This document shows positions 7,661-16,366 of a DNA stretch of 64,000 nt, piece by piece. Both the position numbers and the translations under genes were made by a program. How positions within the stretch are numbered: position 1 is the stretch's first letter; each line of letters starts with the position of its first letter. The notes under the pieces were generated by a model. The model ran no database searches, was not told the DNA's origin, and saw only the letters and a list, made by a program, of their open reading frames with translations. Source of the DNA: Actinomyces graevenitzii C83. Lineage in GTDB: Bacteria > Actinomycetota > Actinomycetes > Actinomycetales > Actinomycetaceae. The stretch covers positions 1-64,000 of the forward strand of contig NZ_JH470339.1 of NCBI RefSeq assembly GCF_000239695.1. The letters run 5' to 3'.

Positions 7661-10207
7661 ATGTTTGAACGTTTTACGGACCGAGCTCGCCGCGTCGTCG
7701 TCCTAGCCCAGGACGAAGCGCGCGCGCTCAACCACAACTACATTGGCACAGAGCACCTGTTGCTGGGCCTCATCCACGAAGGTGAGGGAGTAGCAGCCAA
7801 AGCTCTAGAGTCAATGGACGTAACTCTAGACAAGGCACGTGCCCAGGTAGTGGAGATTATTGGTGAGGGCCAGTCTGCTCCTAGTGGTCACATCCCCTTC
7901 ACCCCGCGTGCCAAGAAAGTACTTGAGCTCAGCCTGCGTGAAGCCCTGCAGCTAAGCCACAACTACATCGGCACTGAGCACATCCTGCTCGGTTTGCTGC
8001 GTGAAGGCGAAGGTGTGGCGGTTCAGGCTCTGGGTAATCTCGACGTCGACCTGGCGGCTCTGCGTCAGGCGGTAATGCAGCTGCTTAGCGGCTATGACGC
8101 CAAAGAAACCGTGGGGTCCGGTGCCTCTGCACTCAAGGAGGGGACGCCGTCGGGAAGCGCCATCCTAGACCAGTTTGGCCGCAACCTGACCCAAGCCGCC
8201 CGTGAAGGCAAACTAGACCCGGTAATTGGCCGCTCCAAGGAAATGGAGCGTGTCATGCAGATCCTCTCGCGCCGTACCAAAAACAACCCGGTACTAATCG
8301 GTGAACCCGGTGTAGGTAAAACCGCTGTGGTGGAGGGCCTCAGCCAAGCCATCGTGCATGGCGACGTTCCCGAAACTCTGCGCGACAAGCAGCTTTACTC
8401 CCTGGATATGGGTTCGCTGGTGGCCGGCTCGCGTTACCGTGGTGACTTCGAAGAGCGCCTAAAGAAGGTGCTTAAAGAAGTACGTACGCGCGGTGACATC
8501 ATCTTGTTCATTGACGAGATCCACACCCTAGTCAGCGCCGGTGCGGCTGAGGGCGCCGTCGACGCGGCCTCCATCCTCAAGCCCATGCTGGCGCGCGGCG
8601 AGCTACAGACCATCGGTGCCACCACGCTAGAGGAATACCGCAAGATCGAGAAGGACGCCGCCCTAGAGCGCCGCTTCCAGCCGGTACAGGTAGACCAGCC
8701 CACCATTGAGCAGGCCATTCAGATCCTAAAGGGGCTGCGTGACCGCTACGAATCCTTCCACCGCGTCATTATCACCGATGAGGCCATTGAAGCGGCCGTT
8801 AAGTTCTCCGACCGCTACATCAATGACCGTTACCTGCCCGACAAGGCCATTGACCTGGTTGACGAGGCCGGCGCGCGTCTGCGCATCCGCCGCATGACCG
8901 CCCCGCCGGAGCTACGCGAAATTGATGAGCGCATCGCTGAAGTTAAGCGTGAAAAAGAAAGCGCCATCGACGCACAGGACTTTGAGCGCGCCGCCGCCCT
9001 ACGCGACGACGAACGCCGCCTGGGTAGCGAGCGCACCGCCAAGGAGCAGGCCTGGAAGAACGGCGACCTAGACCAGGTAGCCGAAGTGGATGAAAACCTG
9101 ATCGCTGAAGTGCTGGCCATGAGTACCGGCATTCCGGTGGTCAAGCTGACTGAGGCTGAATCCACCAAGCTACTCAACATGGAAGCCGAGCTGCACAAGC
9201 GCATCGTGGGTCAGAACAAGGCTATCGAGGCGCTGAGCAAGTCCATCCGCCGCACCCGCGCCGGACTCAAGGACCCCAAGCGCCCCGGCGGTTCCTTTAT
9301 CTTCGCCGGTCCCACCGGTGTGGGTAAGACCGAGCTGGCTAAGGCCCTGGCTGAGTTCCTGTTCGACGACGAAGACGCCCTAATCCAGCTGGATATGAGT
9401 GAATTCGCTGAAAAGCACACGGTTTCGCGCCTGTTTGGTGCCCCTCCCGGCTACGTTGGTTACGACGAAGGTGGCCAGCTGACCGAAAAGGTACGCCGTC
9501 GCCCCTTCTCCGTGGTGCTATTCGATGAGGTTGAAAAAGCCCACCCGGACATTTTCAACTCGCTGCTGCAGATCCTTGAAGACGGACACCTCTCTGACGC
9601 CCAGGGGCGCGTGGTTGACTTCAAGAACACGGTGATCATCATGACCACCAACCTGGGCTCCAAGGACATTGGTAAGTCGGTAGCCACCGGTTTCCAGTCC
9701 ACCGAGAGTGGCACCATGGACTACGAGGAAATGAAGGCTCACGTTAACCGTGAGCTCAAGCAGCACTTCCGCCCCGAGTTCCTCAACCGTGTAGATGACC
9801 TAATCGTCTTCCCGCAGCTGAGCAAGCCCGAGGTGCGCCAGATCGTGGACCTGATGATCGCCCGCCTCGACAAGCGCCTGGTAGAGCAGAACCTGTCCAT
9901 TGAGCTGACCGACGCCGCCAAGGAGCTACTGGCTGAGCGTGGCTTTGACCCGGTGCTTGGGGCTCGCCCGCTGCGCCGTGCCGTGCAGCGTGACATTGAA
10001 GACGCCCTCAGTGAGAAGATCCTGTTCGGTGAGATTGCTAGCGGCAGCCACATCCTGGTCGATGCTCAGGGTGAAGGTCTGCTGGGTGAATTCACCTTCA
10101 CTGCCATTCCTGGCGCCGCCCGCCTGCCCAAGGCTAAGACGCAGGAACGTGAACAAGCTGAAGAAGCACAAATTAAGGCTGCCGAATCTGAAGCTGAAGG
10201 TGTCTGA
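7661..10207 (+). CDS. clpC: ClpC AAA+ unfoldase of the Clp protease
   Basis: 848 residues. The ATPase unfolds proteins and feeds them to ClpP in the cytoplasm. Two Clp_N repeats occupy about 1-150. The first AAA module has Walker A GEPGVGKT at 214-221, and a UVR-like coiled linker lies at about 419-455. The second AAA module has Walker A GPTGVGKT at 550-557, and the C-terminal D2-small domain reaches about 800. The UVR linker distinguishes ClpC from ClpB. CAAGGAGCAG precedes the ATG. The charged tail after residue 815 is low complexity. A strong terminator follows. Confidence 0.97.
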   Translation: MFERFTDRARRVVVLAQDEARALNHNYIGTEHLLLGLIHEGEGVAAKALESMDVTLDKARAQVVEIIGEGQSAPSGHIPFTPRAKKVLELSLREALQLSHNYIGTEHILLGLLREGEGVAVQALGNLDVDLAALRQAVMQLLSGYDAKETVGSGASALKEGTPSGSAILDQFGRNLTQAAREGKLDPVIGRSKEMERVMQILSRRTKNNPVLIGEPGVGKTAVVEGLSQAIVHGDVPETLRDKQLYSLDMGSLVAGSRYRGDFEERLKKVLKEVRTRGDIILFIDEIHTLVSAGAAEGAVDAASILKPMLARGELQTIGATTLEEYRKIEKDAALERRFQPVQVDQPTIEQAIQILKGLRDRYESFHRVIITDEAIEAAVKFSDRYINDRYLPDKAIDLVDEAGARLRIRRMTAPPELREIDERIAEVKREKESAIDAQDFERAAALRDDERRLGSERTAKEQAWKNGDLDQVAEVDENLIAEVLAMSTGIPVVKLTEAESTKLLNMEAELHKRIVGQNKAIEALSKSIRRTRAGLKDPKRPGGSFIFAGPTGVGKTELAKALAEFLFDDEDALIQLDMSEFAEKHTVSRLFGAPPGYVGYDEGGQLTEKVRRRPFSVVLFDEVEKAHPDIFNSLLQILEDGHLSDAQGRVVDFKNTVIIMTTNLGSKDIGKSVATGFQSTESGTMDYEEMKAHVNRELKQHFRPEFLNRVDDLIVFPQLSKPEVRQIVDLMIARLDKRLVEQNLSIELTDAAKELLAERGFDPVLGARPLRRAVQRDIEDALSEKILFGEIASGSHILVDAQGEGLLGEFTFTAIPGAARLPKAKTQEREQAEEAQIKAAESEAEGV

Positions 10208-10262
10208 CCTTTAAGCTGTCTGAAGCTAACGCATTAGGCCTGCTAGGAAGCTAATGCAACGA

Positions 10263-10296
10263 GGGCCGCCCCCACCAGTGGGGGCGGCCCGCTTTA
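10263..10296 (+). terminator. clpC terminator
   Basis: A 12-bp perfect GC-rich stem (10263-10274 with 10279-10290) with loop CCAG is followed by GCTTTA. It lies about 55 bases after the clpC stop. Confidence 0.85.
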
Positions 10297-10488
10297 CGTT
10301 TGGTGGGGGATTGTAGCGCTGTTTGTAGTCCTGCACACGCAAAAAGCTTTAACATATTTACAAATATTGGCCAGTTTAGGGCACGAAAATTTGAATTTAG
10401 GCCATAAGTCACATTAGGATTTTGTCGGTGCGTGACTTACCGTCACGCCCCGCATGGTAAGGCAAGCATCGACAAGAAGAAGGCGAAG

Positions 10489-13194
10489 ATGCCCAAGTAC
10501 GTATACATGTTCAGTGAGGGTGACAAGGACCAGAAGGATCTGCTCGGCGGTAAGGGTGCAAACCTGGCTGAGATGACTCGCCTGGGACTGCCGGTGCCTC
10601 CTGGCTTCACTATCACTACTGACGCTTGTCGCGCATACCTGCACGACGGCGTCGTTCCCCCGGAGCTAGCTGTACAGGTAACCACCGCGCTACGTCGCGT
10701 AGAAGAAGACCTAGGCCGCCAGCTAGGCGACGCTGAGGACCCGCTACTGGTGTCGGTGCGTTCAGGTGCTAAGTTCTCGATGCCGGGCATGATGGAAACC
10801 GTGCTCAACATTGGTCTAAACGACCAGTCCGTTGAGGGCCTGGCCAAGGCAAGCGGCGACGAGCGTTTCGCCTGGGACTCCTACCGCCGCCTAATCCAGA
10901 TGTTCGGTAAGACCGTACTGGACATTGAAGGCGAACACTTCTCCTCCGCCCTAGACGCAAAGAAGCTAGAAAAGGGCGTCAAGCTGGACTACGAGTTGGA
11001 CGTAGACGCACTCAAGGAACTAGTAGACCAGTACAAGCAGATCGTTAAGGAACACGCGGGCATCGACTTCCCCCAGGACCCGCGCACCCAGCTAGACATG
11101 GCCTCCGAAGCCGTGTTCCGCTCCTGGAACACTGAGCGTGCTCACATCTACCGTCGTCGTGAGAAGATCCCGCACGACCTGGGCACCGCCGTCAACGTTT
11201 GCACCATGGTATTCGGCAACATGGGCGAGACCTCCGGTACCGGTGTGTGCTTCACCCGCGACCCCTCCACTGGTCACTCTGGTGTCTACGGTGACTACCT
11301 GGTCAACGCCCAGGGTGAGGACGTTGTGGCCGGTATCCGCAACACCCTGTCGCTAGCCGACCTTAAGAACATTGACCCCGAGTCCTACCGTGAGCTGCGC
11401 GCCGCCATGCGCAAGCTGGAGACCCACTACCGCGACCTGTGCGACATCGAGTTCACCATTGAGCGCGGCAAGCTGTGGCTGCTGCAGACCCGTGTCGGTA
11501 AGCGCACCGCTGCCGCCGCCTTCCGCGTAGCCAGCCAGCTGGTTGACGAAAAGCTCATCACCCTGGACGAGGCTCTCACCCGCGTTACCGGTGAACAGCT
11601 AACCAAGCTGATGTTCCCGCAGTTCGCCACCGATGTAGAGCGTCAGCTGCTGACCAAGGCTATGCCCGCCTCCCCGGGTGCGGCTGTAGGTGGCATCGTC
11701 TTCGACAACGACGAGGCCGTCTCGCGCGCCGCTGAAGGCCAGAAGGTCATCCTGGTTCGCCGCGAAACCAACCCTGATGACCTGCCCGGCATGGTTGCCG
11801 CTGACGGTGTGCTCACCGCCCGCGGTGGTAAGACCTCCCACGCCGCCGTCGTCGCCCGTGGCATGGGTAAGACCTGTGTCTGTGGCGCTGAAGAGCTAGA
11901 GGTCGACGCCGAAGCCCGCACCCTGACCGTTAACCGTGACGGCAAGCAGATTGTGCTGCACTCTGGCGACGTAATCGCCGTAGACGGCACCACCGGTGAA
12001 GTATTCCTAGGTGAGGTCCCGGTAGTTGACTCCCCGGTTATGACCTACCTGCGTCGCGGCCTAGACGAGGCCCTCTACCGCGCCGAGGACGCCGACACCC
12101 GCGAGCTGGTTGCCAGCGTGCACCGCCTGATGCGTCACGCCGACGAGCGCCGTCGCCTGCGTGTACGCGCCAACGCTGACAACCCCGACGACGCCCGTCA
12201 CGCAATCCACCGTGGCGCCGAGGGTATTGGCCTTTGCCGTACCGAGCACATGTTCCTCGGTGAGCGCAAGCAGTTCGTACAGGACCTGATCCTGGCCCAG
12301 ACTGACGAAGAGCGCGAGCAGGCCCTGGCCGCGCTGCTGCCGCTGCAGAAGAGTGACTTCGTCAAGATGCTCGAAACCATGGACGGCAAGTCCATGACCG
12401 TGCGTCTAATCGACCCGCCGCTACACGAGTTCCTGCCTGACCTAACCGAGCTGAGCGTCAAGGTGGCCCTGGACCGCGAACGCGGCACCCTGGACCCGGC
12501 TGACGAGAAGCTGCTGGCCGTGGTGCGCAAGAACCACGAAGCCAACCCCATGCTGGGTCTGCGCGGTGTGCGTCTGCTGCTGACCCTGCCCGGCCTGATC
12601 GAGCTGCAGGTCCGCGCCATTGCTGAGGCCGCTGTGGAGCGTCTACGCGCCGGTGGCAGCCCCCAGCCCGAGATCATGATCCCGCTGGTAGGTTCGGTGC
12701 GTGAGCTACAGATCGCCCGTGAGCGCGCTGAGAAGGTGCTGGCTGAGGTTAGCGAGCAGTCCGGCTACAAGCTCGACTTCCCCATCGGCTGCATGATTGA
12801 GCTGCCGCGCGCCGCCATCAGCGCCGACACCATCGCTGAGGAAGCTGACTTCTTCTCCTTCGGCACCAACGACCTGACCCAGACCACCTGGGGCTTCTCG
12901 CGTGACGACGTCGAAGGCGTGTTCTTCGGCCACTACATGGACGCCGGTATCTTCGGTACCTCCCCGTTTGAGACCATCGACGAGCGCGGCGTGGGTCGCC
13001 TAATGGAGACCGGTGCTAAGCGTGCCCGCAAGACCAAGGCTGACATGAAGCTGGGTGTATGTGGTGAGCACGGTGGTGACCCCGACTCGATCGACTTCTT
13101 CCACCGTCTGGGCATCAGCTACGTGTCCTGCTCTCCGTTCCGCGTGCCGGTGGCCCGCCTGGAGGCTGGCCGCGCCGCTGTGATCAACGGCTGA
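10489..13194 (+). CDS. ppdK: Pyruvate, phosphate dikinase
   Basis: 901 residues from the ATG at 10489, chosen because it begins at the conserved KYVYMFSEGDKDQKDLLGGK start and has AAGGCG upstream; a GTG at 10432 would add 19 atypical residues. The enzyme interconverts pyruvate, ATP and phosphate with PEP, AMP and pyrophosphate. The N-terminal ATP-grasp region covers about 1-340. The phospho-carrier histidine is about His451 in GGKTSHAAVVARGMGK. The C-terminal PEP/pyruvate barrel has GTNDLTQTTWGFSRDD and the catalytic cysteine in GVCGEHGGDP. A terminator follows, so it is monocistronic. Confidence 0.97.
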   Translation: MPKYVYMFSEGDKDQKDLLGGKGANLAEMTRLGLPVPPGFTITTDACRAYLHDGVVPPELAVQVTTALRRVEEDLGRQLGDAEDPLLVSVRSGAKFSMPGMMETVLNIGLNDQSVEGLAKASGDERFAWDSYRRLIQMFGKTVLDIEGEHFSSALDAKKLEKGVKLDYELDVDALKELVDQYKQIVKEHAGIDFPQDPRTQLDMASEAVFRSWNTERAHIYRRREKIPHDLGTAVNVCTMVFGNMGETSGTGVCFTRDPSTGHSGVYGDYLVNAQGEDVVAGIRNTLSLADLKNIDPESYRELRAAMRKLETHYRDLCDIEFTIERGKLWLLQTRVGKRTAAAAFRVASQLVDEKLITLDEALTRVTGEQLTKLMFPQFATDVERQLLTKAMPASPGAAVGGIVFDNDEAVSRAAEGQKVILVRRETNPDDLPGMVAADGVLTARGGKTSHAAVVARGMGKTCVCGAEELEVDAEARTLTVNRDGKQIVLHSGDVIAVDGTTGEVFLGEVPVVDSPVMTYLRRGLDEALYRAEDADTRELVASVHRLMRHADERRRLRVRANADNPDDARHAIHRGAEGIGLCRTEHMFLGERKQFVQDLILAQTDEEREQALAALLPLQKSDFVKMLETMDGKSMTVRLIDPPLHEFLPDLTELSVKVALDRERGTLDPADEKLLAVVRKNHEANPMLGLRGVRLLLTLPGLIELQVRAIAEAAVERLRAGGSPQPEIMIPLVGSVRELQIARERAEKVLAEVSEQSGYKLDFPIGCMIELPRAAISADTIAEEADFFSFGTNDLTQTTWGFSRDDVEGVFFGHYMDAGIFGTSPFETIDERGVGRLMETGAKRARKTKADMKLGVCGEHGGDPDSIDFFHRLGISYVSCSPFRVPVARLEAGRAAVING

Positions 13195-13210
13195 GTTTTT
13201 AACTTCAGTT

Positions 13211-13249
13211 AGGTGACCGTCGTCCTATGGGCGGCGGTCACCTATCTTT
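13211..13249 (+). terminator. ppdK terminator
   Basis: AGGTGACCGTCG pairs with CGGCGGTCACCT (13211-13222 with 13231-13242, one wobble) and is followed by ATCTTTT. It starts 17 bases after the stop. Confidence 0.85.
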
Positions 13250-13358
13250 TGGCGCTAATGCCACACACTCCGCTTTAGCGCTGGCTGAACACAGGCTGCC
13301 CCAGTGTTTAGGAGTGTGAGATGATAAGGGCGGTCAGGAATCTACAGATGAGGCAAAC

Positions 13359-14831
13359 GTGGCGATTTTTGAAATCCGACAGGGAGCGCTAGTCCCGGCT
13401 CAGCTGGGTGGGGTTGCCGATGAGTCCGCACACCGTCAGGCCCTTGATTTGGTGCGTGAACAGGTGGCGCAGGTGCTGCGTAGGCCGCTGTTTCCGGTTG
13501 CTTGGAAACAGTTAGACGCTGGCCACTCGCTAGTGGCTATTGACGGCTCTGGCCAGGTGGTGGCGGTGGAGCTACTACCTAAGTTGGATTCAACCACGGT
13601 TGTGGCTGCGATGGGCCGCCTAAACGCCACTTCTCACCTAGGCTGGGCGGAGATCGCTAGCCTATATCCGGCGGGCCCCACCGCTTTTCAGAAGGATTGG
13701 ACGGCGTTCCGCGAGACCATGCCGGCCCGTATTAATCCTGGCCCGCGTTTGAGCATTGTGTCTCCCTCTGTTTCTCCTGACGTACTTTCTTCCCTGTCGG
13801 TGCTGAGCGACTCTGGCCTGGAAGTATTCTCGCTTTCAGTGCGTTCGCTTTCCAGCGGCCGCAATTTCGTGGAAATTGACCGTATCGACTCCCACCACCT
13901 GCCGGTGAGCGCTAAGCTTTTGCCGGCTGGTGACCCCATGGATGAGGGTATTGAGGTGGGTAAGTCTGAGGCCACTGCTGCTGCCTCTGCACCTTCTGCT
14001 GCTACCTCCACATCTGCCGCTGCTTCGGCCCCCTCGGTGGCCACCCCGGCGGCTCCTGTACCTCCCGCTGCCCCCTCAGCTCCTACTCCCGTTGCTTCTC
14101 ATTCTCAGCCCTCGGCTGCGCCTGCCTCCCCGGGTGCCGCTGCTTCCCGGGGTGCTACTTCTCAGGGCAGTGCTGCTTCCCAGGGGGCTGGCTCTGCTGC
14201 GGGCTCGACGACGTCGCCGTCGCCGGTTTCTCGACGTAGCCGCCGCGCTCAGCGGGCAGCTAACCAGTACAGCCCCCACGCTCCTACGGCAGTCTCCCCA
14301 GCCGCTGTGTCTCCGACTGTTGTTTCCGCCCCCACCCCGGCCCCTAGCCCGGCTGTAACTCCTGGTTATCGCCAGTCTGCTCCTTCACGTAATGGGCAGC
14401 CGGTACGTGCTACCCGTGTGCGGGCTCGGGTAACTGGCCAGGGACGCCTCTCGCGCCGCGACTCGGGGCAGTCTACGGTTTCACGTTCACACCCCAGCGG
14501 TGAGGACTCGCGTCTAGCTTTGAACGCATTGGCCTCTATTTTGAGCGAGCCGGTGCAGATCACCTGGCAGTCAGTAACCGAAGGAATTTTCCACACCGCC
14601 CAGCTGCGCCCGGACGGCATGATTAGGGTTTCTGATGGAACCAGCTTTGATGAACCCGGCCAGGCAGCCCACCACTGCGAACCGGCAAAGTCGGTTGATG
14701 GCTGGGATGTGTGGCGTTTTGGCGCCGATGGCCCCAGCCTGTATGAGTCTCTAGAAGAGCTGATCGCTGCTGCTGAGCGCAGTCCGCGCCGGCCGGGACG
14801 CCCCGTGCGTTCACGCCGTCAGGGGCGCTAA
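13359..14831 (+). CDS. RAMA-like domain protein with long Ala/Pro/Ser linker
   Basis: 490 residues from GTG. The N-terminal domain (about 1-190) is conserved-looking and opens MAIFEIRQGALVPAQLG. A low-complexity Ser/Ala/Pro linker spans about 205-370. The C-terminal domain (about 385-475) contains HTAQLRPDGMIRVSDGTSF and KSVDGWDVWRF, resembling the RAMA domain (restriction-enzyme adenine-methylase-associated, a proposed modified-DNA reader). No nuclease or methylase motif is visible and no restriction gene is adjacent. The extreme C-terminus is strongly basic. The role is unknown; DNA binding is inference from the domain and charge. Confidence 0.65.
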   Translation: MAIFEIRQGALVPAQLGGVADESAHRQALDLVREQVAQVLRRPLFPVAWKQLDAGHSLVAIDGSGQVVAVELLPKLDSTTVVAAMGRLNATSHLGWAEIASLYPAGPTAFQKDWTAFRETMPARINPGPRLSIVSPSVSPDVLSSLSVLSDSGLEVFSLSVRSLSSGRNFVEIDRIDSHHLPVSAKLLPAGDPMDEGIEVGKSEATAAASAPSAATSTSAAASAPSVATPAAPVPPAAPSAPTPVASHSQPSAAPASPGAAASRGATSQGSAASQGAGSAAGSTTSPSPVSRRSRRAQRAANQYSPHAPTAVSPAAVSPTVVSAPTPAPSPAVTPGYRQSAPSRNGQPVRATRVRARVTGQGRLSRRDSGQSTVSRSHPSGEDSRLALNALASILSEPVQITWQSVTEGIFHTAQLRPDGMIRVSDGTSFDEPGQAAHHCEPAKSVDGWDVWRFGADGPSLYESLEELIAAAERSPRRPGRPVRSRRQGR

Positions 14832-14832
14832 G

Positions 14833-14877
14833 CTAGCTGGCCGGATTCGAACTGGCCCGGTTCTAGCTGGCTGGATT
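14833..14877 (-). repeat. Three 15-bp tandem repeats at the hydrolase 3' end
   Basis: On the plus strand, CTAGCTGGCCGGATT (14833-14847), CGAACTGGCCCGGTT (14848-14862) and CTAGCTGGCTGGATT (14863-14877) are contiguous. The last is the end of the minus-strand hydrolase gene with its TAG stop. The first is an echo that includes the stop. Confidence 0.8.
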
Positions 14878-16119
14878 GATTAGGGCCTGCCAGTTAGCTA
14901 TTAGCCGCTCCGTAAAGTTCGCCGGATGGCTGGCCTCTGGCTCGTTAGCCGGGGTGAAATCTATAGCCGTGTAACTGGCTAGCCAGTGATCAACTTGGGC
15001 CACTACCTGGTTACGCACGCTGGGGCGGGAGATATAAATGTCGTGAACCGCGTCAGCAATACGTAGTTGTGTGATGCATTGGCCCAGCTCATTGGCGCGC
15101 GCGCGAGTGCGACGCGCATCAATAACCGTGTCTTTATCGCGTTCGGGCAGGTCCCCATAGGTAAGCGTAAGGTGCGAGTGCTTAGAAGTGAGTACTAGCA
15201 GCGGGCAGTCAATGTTTAAGCCGCGACGCACATGCTGGTGACCAGTCATGATGGCGCTAGCCCAACCGGCTTGAATATTGGGTAGTTTGCGCCATTTCCA
15301 ATCCCAGTTAGTTTGCCAGCCGCTGTAGTAGGGATCAGTCGGGTCAGCCCCTTCAGGCAGTGGGCCTTCTTTAGATTGATCCCAGCCGTCATAAAGTTTG
15401 AAAAATGAGTCACCTTCAACCGGGCCCAAATCGTTAGCTACCTGGGTAGGAATGATTACAGCGTGCGGTGTGGCCTGGGCTAGGCGGTGAATAACCGGTG
15501 CAGAAATTGAGCGGAACTGGGGTGTGGTTTGCAGTTCCAACCAGGGAGAGTTCAAAATCAGGCCAGCTAACTGCCCCGGGTGATGATGCGCCCATAGACA
15601 GGCAATCAGGCCGCCGGTTGAGTGGCCCAGCATTAGTACTGGCAGCTGGGGATAAGCTCGCCTAATAATCTCTAGGCTAGCGTCTATTTCTTCGTCATAA
15701 GTTTCTAGCCTGGTACACCAAAATGGAATCTGGTTTGGTCGTAGTGAACGTCCGTAACGGCGCAGATCAAGCGCATAGAAAGCACCACCCAGGCGCGCAT
15801 ATGAGCGAGCCATGCCGGGGTTTAAAAAATAGTCATTCCAGCCATGCAAGCTAAGCACCACAAAGCGGGTTTTATCTGGTTGCTGATGCATATGTGGATC
15901 AGCAGCCGGCTCATGACGCACCAGGGTGGCTACGGGGCTGTCACCTTCGCCGTCGTCAGCTAAAGGCAGAGTGTAAGCGCTAAAGCCGGGGCCAAACATA
16001 TCCGGCCCCCACTGGTTGGCAGCCGGGGGAGTGTAAGGGGTTACCTGTAGCTGCCAGTCAATAGCAGCGGGGGAGTCGAAGGTTTCCACAGCACGATTTT
16101 CCACGGCACTATTTTGCAA
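14863..16119 (-). CDS. Alpha/beta hydrolase, lysophospholipase/S33-like
   Basis: 418 residues. The nucleophile elbow GHSTGG is at 165-170 (Ser167), with the strand FVVLSLHGWNDYF near 86 and DLRRYGRS near 118, as in monoglyceride lipase-like serine hydrolases. A histidine near VHDIYISRPSVR (about residue 365) is the likely third catalytic residue. There is no signal peptide, so it is probably cytoplasmic. The N-terminal 35 residues look poorly conserved, so the true start could be internal. It is divergent from the GH3 gene and converges with the RAMA gene. Confidence 0.85.
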   Translation of the reverse strand: MQNSAVENRAVETFDSPAAIDWQLQVTPYTPPAANQWGPDMFGPGFSAYTLPLADDGEGDSPVATLVRHEPAADPHMHQQPDKTRFVVLSLHGWNDYFLNPGMARSYARLGGAFYALDLRRYGRSLRPNQIPFWCTRLETYDEEIDASLEIIRRAYPQLPVLMLGHSTGGLIACLWAHHHPGQLAGLILNSPWLELQTTPQFRSISAPVIHRLAQATPHAVIIPTQVANDLGPVEGDSFFKLYDGWDQSKEGPLPEGADPTDPYYSGWQTNWDWKWRKLPNIQAGWASAIMTGHQHVRRGLNIDCPLLVLTSKHSHLTLTYGDLPERDKDTVIDARRTRARANELGQCITQLRIADAVHDIYISRPSVRNQVVAQVDHWLASYTAIDFTPANEPEASHPANFTERLIANWQALINPAS

Positions 16120-16366
16120 TATCTGCTCCTGGGCCTGGTCAGCTTGTGAAACCGGCTGGCCAGCACTTGCCCTATCGCCTCTGGTCCTGCGCGGCGGTAA
16201 ATCGTTTGTCTACACAGGGATATGTGCCCTGATCGCTTCTGGCGCCGCGCCCGCTCGCACACTGGTAAAGCTCTTAACCTAAAAGTGCTGGTAACAGGCG
16301 GTAAACGGGCTAGGGATGGATAATAGTGACGACAATTATTGCTTCTAAAAGATTAAAGGAGGCTTC

